From positions 124,001 to 188,000 of the forward strand of contig NW_006917105.1 in assembly GCF_000516985.1 (NCBI RefSeq): a DNA stretch of 64,000 nucleotides, read 5' to 3'. The stretch comes from Pestalotiopsis fici W106-1 (Eukaryota; Ascomycota; Sordariomycetes; Amphisphaeriales; Sporocadaceae). A program made the translations under genes and the position numbers. Positions 56,915 to 64,000 of the stretch are shown piece after piece (the first letter of the stretch is position 1; every line of letters starts with the position of its first letter). The notes below the pieces were generated by a model. The model had not been told where the DNA came from. It made no database searches and worked only from the letters and a program-made list of their open reading frames with translations.

Positions 56915-59230
56915 GTTGCCAACCTTGCTGGGGGCGCGCGACCGTTTTGGCCGTGACGTCGATGCGACGAGTTGCGCAGAGGTTGCGACAATGCGAACAG
57001 TATCCCACGATGGCCGATTAGGTATGCTGTTGGGCTACCAGGCAGCGGGGACCTGCGTTGCTGACGATGCGGCCCGGAAGTTTACTGCTGCTCAGGAGCC
57101 TGGCCAGGGTGGTGCCGCCGATCTCCAGCTACTGTCGGCCGTCCACAAGGCAGCGTACCAGCCAGTTTTCCTCATCGGTCGCACGGCTTCCAAGTTGTCC
57201 TTCTGCTGCTTCCGAGCGAGTTGAAGAGGAAGAAAGCAATGAAAGACCAGAACACGAAAGAAAAGGAGGGTGGAAAGCCCAAGACCGGAGCGCGGAGCGT
57301 CCAGCGCGACCTGGAAGCGATGGGGAAATTCCAAGGCCCGGAATGACAGTAGACAGAGCAAACAGGCGAGATGCAACGAAGTGGGCAGGTTTTATGGTGT
57401 CGCGGGCTTTTTAGTTCCTGTCGATGTCGGTAGGTTGGCAGAGGATCCCGTAATTGTAGCCGTGCGTGCTACTAAAACCGACACGCTTGCCACGTATGGA
57501 TTCCAGTCAATCAATCAATAATCAATCGACGAAATCGACAAATCAATGCAGTCCGTCGTTGTCGTTGTTGTCGTCGCCGCCTTGGGGGTTGAGGTGGAGG
57601 GCCCTCTCCTATGCCTAGGTCCTTGTCCTTGTCTTTGGAACCGAATTGAAGCCTCCAGTCTGCGGATGGAGGGACCTGAGGGACCTGAACGGGGTCTTGG
57701 CCAACCAACTGCATCAGAGGGATGGCGGATTTTGTATTTTCCCAGGCGCATTCCCGGGTGTCCGGCACCTCCCAGCAGCTCGTCTCCAAGGGGCGAGGCG
57801 GCGCCTAGTGCCAAGAGTGCGGGTAGTCGGCACGCATTACTCAGAGTGGATTGGCTGTACCTCAAAACTTGAGCCTGCCCACCCAAACACCCACCAAAAG
57901 TCAGTGGTCAGTGGCCTGTGGTTCCTTGACCCCTCGATTTTTCTGCTCAGTCTTTGTGGTGCCGGTATCCGATCTGCAGATGCAACATTCCGTCCAGCAC
58001 CCAGACAGAGGTGGGAATTGATGCCGATCTTTTTCAGTGCCTATGTAATTTGTAGTGTCGTTAGATAGTCTTGGTGTTTTTATCCCATGTTTTATTGTTT
58101 ATTTTGTACCTTGCAATCATTCTGCTCTTTTCCGCATCGACCCGTTCAATTATTCTGCTACATCGCGCCAATTTACATTAGGTACATTAGACTTTGTCGG
58201 CTTGGCCGCACCCGAACACACTTACTTTATTACTGGTTCACGGCCTTGGCCATTACATGTACCTACGTTAGTCGCTGAGTGCCCCATGAATGAATGGGTG
58301 TTCCCTGTGGCCAGTAACAAACCCAGGGTCTTTTATGGCGTGGTGTCGCACTCGTATAGTGGATGACTACTGATATAATCCAAATTCGACTAGAAGAATT
58401 CAGAACATCTAACCCGCGGCTGAGATGGCAAGAGCACAGTTTCAAGGTCCTGAGGGTTGCACTGGGCTTACGCGTTGGGCCTGTACCTTGATATCCACGT
58501 TTTGCCCTCTAGGTAGCAATCACCGCTAAAGTGTCGGCCACATCAGCGCTCTGCTACATGCCTGAAAATAGGTTAAGGTACCTAGATACTTAGGTAGGTC
58601 GCCATCAAATGCGCTCGCCATGGCACAAGCAACATGTGCACAAGAATCATACTCGGGTCTTCAGAATGTGAAAGCAATAAGAGAAGCTGGACGTCATTAA
58701 TATTTTAATGTATTAGAGTGTCACAGGGCTGAAGCTAAGGTGGTTCAACGTTGGAGACTGAAAAATCCGACCCCTCCCAGACCAGAGCCGGATTCCGCGC
58801 TGGTCTGGCTGGTCTGACTGGCTAAGCTGGCTGGTGTGGTGCTGTCTTTATCATCAGACTCGACTTGCCGCCGGCACAATCCCACCGCGGTGCCCAGCAC
58901 TCACGACTCAGGCACCGTGGGCTTGGCATCAAAGTTGTCGTCAGGTAGGTATACTTGCTATGTAACCTAGGTAATGTAGGATGGTGTGTGCGTTTCCCGC
59001 TGTACGGATGCGGCCACCACAACGACCCCAATCTGATGACCGCTGAAACGGAAATAGCAAAAGCAGGAAGAAGAAAAAAACCAAATGTCTATCACAAAAT
59101 GCTGGTGGTTCACACTTCTAGGAAGGCATAACTGGGTACAATCGTCTAATGCGCTCACGGATATTTCGGAACTTCTATTCCACTTCTTCGCGACGCATAC
59201 GTTGTCTCCTAGGTACTTATCTACCATATG

Positions 59231-59249
59231 AGGTAGGTAGGTAGGTAGC
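59231..59249 (+). repeat. (AGGT)n tract
   Basis: Four to five AGGT units (AGGTAGGTAGGTAGGTAG) lie in the right-hand gene-poor region, among other TAGGTA/TACCTA motifs. Confidence 0.9.
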
Positions 59250-62200
59250 AGGTATACTCGGGAGGTACGTTGGCTACAATCGATGGGGCAGCCCTAGAGT
59301 GTAATATCATGCATGTATGGTACGAGTGACAGCTAGACTAGTAGGTACCTCATCTAGGTAGTGTCGCAGGCTGAGCCACACTCGTGTCCAAAACGAAGCC
59401 AGGTACTCTAATCTCTTCCATCTCTCTTTCGTCGATCATCATAAAGTCTTGGCAAGATCTCGACAATGCTTATATGTATCAAGCCGCTGGCGTGCCGTTC
59501 CATTCGAATAGCGATAACTTAGCTTTAGAGCTGTCGTTGTTTATACTTTTCAGAGCCTCGCAGATCTTCCGTTCCACGAGCTTCGGCTTGCATACACATG
59601 ATACGTACATTATGACCAGCATCGGGTACCGGATGTGTTACTCGTTGCCGACTTTGCCGATTAATCATATTTTTTTTTCTCCCTTCTCATGCTAAAAAGG
59701 ACAGCTCCAAACAACGCGCCGCCCGACGTCCCAGCGACGCCCACTTACTTGATTGCTCTTCCGAATAACCGGAGACTCGGCATCAGCTTATGTTTCGCGA
59801 TGCGCCAATTAGCCCAACTTGACCTGACGTGGACAATTGCTCGCGATATACTCCTATAGGCACGAGTTGCAATAAATTGGATAACCTCATACGTGGACTG
59901 GCTGCCCCAAGTAGCAACGCTGCTGCCGCCGCCATGGATGTCTACCCACGGCCTTAGTACGACAGTATTTGTCAATCGAGGTTACGGGAATGGCGGATTC
60001 CTGCACACGAATCATGCGATGTGAAGCCACTAAGGAGAAAGTCATCTGCCATCAGGGGTTGCGCTGATAATAAACGAGGCTTCAGCAGTATTATCATCCG
60101 GAGAGCCGGCTGGCCGTTTGGGAGAAATTCCTCATCCATGCGCGTCGGCAAGACTTGGTCCTAATTCCACGCGAGAAGCTAGAGTATCTGCCGAATGGTT
60201 TGGTTTGGCATGCACCCAGGTAGCAGTAGTAGAACCTGCACGTGCATCTCACTGCTTGATATAGGTATCTCGGCAGTGAATGGGATGGAGCCACACAATC
60301 CTACACCCCACGATAGGAGTCCCTGTCGATCGGGTCCCCATACGCAAAGGGACTTGTTGGGCCATACGCATATTTCAAATCCTGCCCAACAGCCAGCGGT
60401 CAACGATTTGATTTTGTGTTCAGTACGAGCTTTCTCCCAGTGCGTAGACGGGATGGTAGTAGCAGGACTTTGGTTCGTCTTGCCTCTCTGGCTTAATTAC
60501 TCCCTTGACTGCTCCTGTCTTACCACATTGAGGACAAGGTTCAAATTTGACTTTGCTTGGGTTCGAGATGAATGGGCAACTGGATGGGGGTTGCCAGGCC
60601 GGCGCTCATAAAAGGCGATTGTAGCAGAGGTATTTAGCTTTCAGTCTTTCATCTATTTCTCAACGGTGATAGTTCCGAGACCACACCTTTACTCCAGACG
60701 AAGCGCACTCGAATCCAATGCTATGCGGATATGAGTCACTTGATACGTCGTAATTTTACAGCTTAGGAATAAAGAATGTGTGATAGATGCTGAGGCGAAA
60801 AGACGGGGCCTGAAGGCACAAGTTTCTGGATCTTTCACACTCGAGAAAGAAAACCCTTCGGTTCTTCGAGTATTGCGGAATACGGCCAGTTTGATTGTAC
60901 AATTCGGGCCGTGAACTGTCATACTCTTCGTCTTTAACGACTTGAGGGCTCTGCACCATCGCGTCATGGCCCATCAAGAGCTTCTCAAATGAATTATTGC
61001 ACCAGCAGATACGTAGAGGTTCACATCCTGATAACCTTGCCTCTTTCCTTAGAGATTGTGTTTCTAAGCAGCAAGTGTTGATTTAAGATCACACATGACT
61101 AGCCAGAAAAAGAAAACTTACAAAGTTCGTAATTATTCAGGCCTATATATGCAGTTCTTTTAAGACAAGGACAGGTTCGACGAGTTCAATTTTCTGTGCT
61201 CTCATCGATCCCACTCTTTATCCTGGCACTTCGGGATCCGCTAGATTTTGATGGACCACCTTGACCTTCTGGCAATTTTCTCCATTGAATCACCGGGTAG
61301 CGTGAGGCCATCTATCGATGAACAAAAGAGGAAGAAACAACAGGAGGAACAAGAACAAATAATTGCATATCAACTTTGCTTATGCCAGTCTCGTAATAGC
61401 AGGCATCAAACGATTTATCTCAGTTGGTAGTCATCGCGAGGAATCCGGAGACACCTGTCGGATTTTATCGGATTTGTCTTGGACCCTAAGCGGATTTTCG
61501 AACGGACTCTCAAGTGGACTCTCAAGCGGACTCTCGGCGGACATTCATCCATGTGTTCCCGTTGGATTCCTCAAATACGAAATACAGAGTGGCTGACATA
61601 TTTGATGATCTACTATTCAGTGAAATCAAACACGAGCATTTCAGTGAGCAAGACTTACGAATGCAATTGCAAATACCGAGAGACTGTTACAGGTGTGTCG
61701 ACTCCATGCTGTCATCGAATTGGCCAGTAGATGTTCAGAGCGAGTCAATCTCATGACCACGGGGGAGCAATTCAATTGCATTTCTCTCACACTGGCTCAT
61801 TCCTGATCACTGAGGCGTGGTAAACTGCAATGAGTCTCCATGAATTTGCTCATTTGGGATTCATCGTGAAGCGAATACATTTTGCATTAAATGAATGACA
61901 ATACATAGATAGGTATATGCCCAAGTGGAAGCCTATGTGAGTCAATGGTTGAACCAGTGCTTAGGTGCATGTAGGAAGCCAGCGCACAATCTGCCACATC
62001 ATAAAATCGGGAACAAAGTTTTCGCAATACTTCTTCTCAAGATAGAATTACAATATCATCGAGTTTATCAAAAATGCGCTCTAGCATTAATCAGCCGCCA
62101 GCTTTTGCCTGCGGAAATCGGCAAGTCCGAATCGTACGGAATATACACTCCAAGAAGAGCTCTTCTAGAAGACTATTGTATCAAGTGAGCATGTTCTGTC

Positions 62201-63137
62201 GTGGATGACAAGCCTATTTCTCATTAACAATGGCAACATCTTCCATCTCTCTACTTTCCAGAAATACACATATATCCTTCCCGGTGAATTAGAAATCCGA
62301 CAAAAAAAAAAAAAAAAACGGGTGCAGAAACTGAGACAGTCAAAGACGGCAAAAGGAGTTTTATGCGCGGATGCCAGGTCGCGCAACGCTACATCCCTTA
62401 GGAGAAGGGGGGGGGGGATCTGTCTGCCGACTTTGCTTTGGATGATCTGCCAGCAATATGCCATCGTTAGCCAAGACTTCTCCGTCATTCCGTTATGAGG
62501 TATGATGCGATCAGATCAAGTCGCGGCTCTTTTTTGCGGAGTGCACACTATGTTAGCAATTGTTTTTTTTTTTTTGCTGCTGAAGGTCTTAAATACTCGA
62601 AAAGCACCAGAAGATGATTTTGAGACGATAAAAATCAATCTCTCTGCATCAAGCAGGCTGCAGATTGAATTTTTTTTTTAATTCATCACAATGCAAAGAC
62701 ACCAGGAGAGTTCAGAGCACCGACCTCATCTGATAAGTCAGCCACTGATGTTTCTACATAGTCATACGATAAGTCTATTGGTCGCTATGGCAGTGTGAGC
62801 AAGGTCCATGGCGGCGATGCTGACGTTCTTGGCGGAGTCTGCTATTGGAGAAGACGAGCCGTCCACAGTATCGGCCTCGCCAACCACAAAGAACCGTCCT
62901 CCATGGACCAAGACTTTGATGAAAGTAATAATATGTCATTATAAAAAAGGAGGTGGGAGTAACACCGGTATTGGTACAATTGTAATGTGCAGGAAAGCTT
63001 GATCAGACCATGTTGCGAGCGTAGAAAATCTTTTCTTAGAGTGACGAGTTGATCTTCTAATATTTACGTCATGTTTTTGCAGCCAAGTTGAAAAGAATGT
63101 CAGACTCTACTATCTTCGTCATCTATATTCCCATTGA

Positions 63138-63428
63138 ACCGACAATATTGGCTGCGAAGTGTACCAGGACAACACCTACACTCAAGAGCCGCTTATTCGA
63201 GCAGTTGATAATGTGTCGGAATATCAGGAGTCGAGTTTCGAGGTTTCCGTCTCGTCGAATGGTGACGTTGAATTGTTGAATATTGTCTCATTAGGTTTCA
63301 ATGCCCAGCAAATAGGGACCCTGGTATTTTCAGAGCATGATCTAACTGGAGGAGCTTACAGTTTCCACGATGATTGGAGATTCAAGGCCAGGGCTTTGAA
63401 AATTGTCGACGCAACGCAAGGTTCCTAA
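63138..63428 (+). other. Possible isolated exon or gene fragment
   Basis: This is an open stretch of 97 codons after a stop at 63135-63137, with protein-like composition (DNIGCEVYQDNTYTQEP, then SSFEVSVSSNGDVELLNIVS and DLTGGAYSFHDDWRFK), ending at TAA. There is no good start codon, so it would need a 5' exon, and I cannot find one with confidence. I do not recognise the family. It may be the last exon of a gene or a remnant. Confidence 0.3.
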
Positions 63429-64000
63429 ATTGGCAAAAACTTGTACTCTGAATCTAAATAACGGTTGGACTGGACCACTGAGGCTCGCTTGTGGTTTTCC
63501 TTGTCGCTGTAGCAGACAATGGAAGATGAGAAACAAACAGTTTTGAATTTTCTGGATTTTCCGACTTGCCCTGTTGCATTTACTGGCGAGCGGCGTATTG
63601 CACTTCTCTGGCGACACCTCTGTCAACACCTGACATGAATCGGAATGCTCCTATTAGCAATGACGCTTAGACAAAGAGACCATAATCAAAAGATGAATGT
63701 GAGCCGCCGCTGGCAATATCTTGACGGGTCCGCCGTAGTTTACCTGATGGCACGAGATCCTCGGCTTACGCATGAGGTTGTTGATGGGTAACTCATATAA
63801 TACGTAGTCTATTCCATAGGTAGTACGGAGACCATTCGACTACTGCGAAATTGGTCAGCGTTTCGAACCACGTAGCCTCCATGCCCTCTGTCCATACGTA
63901 AGACTCGCGATAATGCTAGAAAGTGATCGTGTTGGCTGGTTACGGTTATATGCACATGCAAATTATCTGCGCGCCCAGCTCGTGATTATGGATGTGCATA

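Larger units (their letters stand above)
56915..64000. other. Gene-poor 7-kb right end
   Basis: No complete gene can be supported. Frames at 57058-57414, 57515-57886 and 60195-60611 show no domain and lie in low-complexity DNA. A 12-mer-like tandem patch (GGACTCTCAAGC units) occurs near 61503-61540. Two stretches (61530-61756 and 63138-63428) read like isolated exons without partners. TAGGTA-type motifs are frequent at 58570-59360. The interval may hold regulatory DNA, decayed genes or genes interrupted by introns that I cannot resolve. Confidence 0.45.

Noticed and set aside
1..64000. Secondary-metabolite cluster or CRISPR array
   Set aside because: No PKS, NRPS or terpene synthase core enzyme is visible, and there are no regularly spaced repeats; two transporters and an SDR alone do not make a cluster.

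Overview
This window is nuclear DNA of a filamentous ascomycete. Genes are compact, with introns of about 50-130 bp that carry GTAAGT/GTATGT-type donors and CTAAC/CTGAC-like branch sites. The families are typical of Pezizomycotina: DUF3433 membrane proteins, Dal5-like and DHA1 transporters, a LacA-type GH35 enzyme, a Cut-1-like HAD protein and a secreted chitin deacetylase. One transposon carries C-to-T decay of the repeat-induced point mutation (RIP) type. The overall flavour suggests Sordariomycetes, probably Hypocreales (inference). All gene models were spliced by hand, and every joined exon set adds up to a whole number of codons.

Layout, left to right. (1) 0-7 kb: the N-terminal end of an ABCB/Ste6-like exporter (minus, runs off the left edge), a PBDC1/Chp1 homologue (minus) and a 685-aa F-box-like hypothetical protein (plus). 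(2) 7-12 kb: a 1306-aa double-DUF3433 membrane protein; a diverged direct repeat lies downstream of both it and the preceding gene. (3) 13-18 kb: two MFS transporters, one DHA1-like drug/polyamine type and one Dal5/allantoate-like with six GATA cores packed into 57 bp of its promoter. (4) 18.4-23.4 kb: a DUF1254/DUF1214 gene whose first exon is split by a 3391-bp hAT transposon with a perfect 8-bp target-site duplication. (5) 24-31 kb: an aldehyde dehydrogenase, a secreted Ser/Asn-rich protein, a protein with a His...Cys permuted-papain-like signature and a NUDT15-like Nudix hydrolase. (6) 31-43 kb: the rRNA/tRNA cytidine acetyltransferase Kre33/NAT10, a 15-exon GH35 beta-galactosidase with micro-exons and a GC-AG intron, a short-chain dehydrogenase and a secreted chitin deacetylase. 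(7) 44-49 kb: a Cut-1/CECR5-like HAD protein and an aldo-keto reductase with an in-frame presequence-like upstream extension. (8) 49-64 kb: gene-poor, holding a candidate 47-aa Cys4 micropeptide behind a long CT-rich leader, an F-box protein with two membrane spans, and about 7 kb with no convincing gene.

There is no biosynthetic cluster or operon-like unit. Housekeeping genes (Kre33, PBDC1, HAD, Nudix) are mixed with accessory nutrient-uptake and cell-wall/sugar genes. The most striking structure is the hAT insertion in the DUF1254/DUF1214 gene. The least explained coding candidates are the Cys4 micropeptide and the membrane F-box protein.
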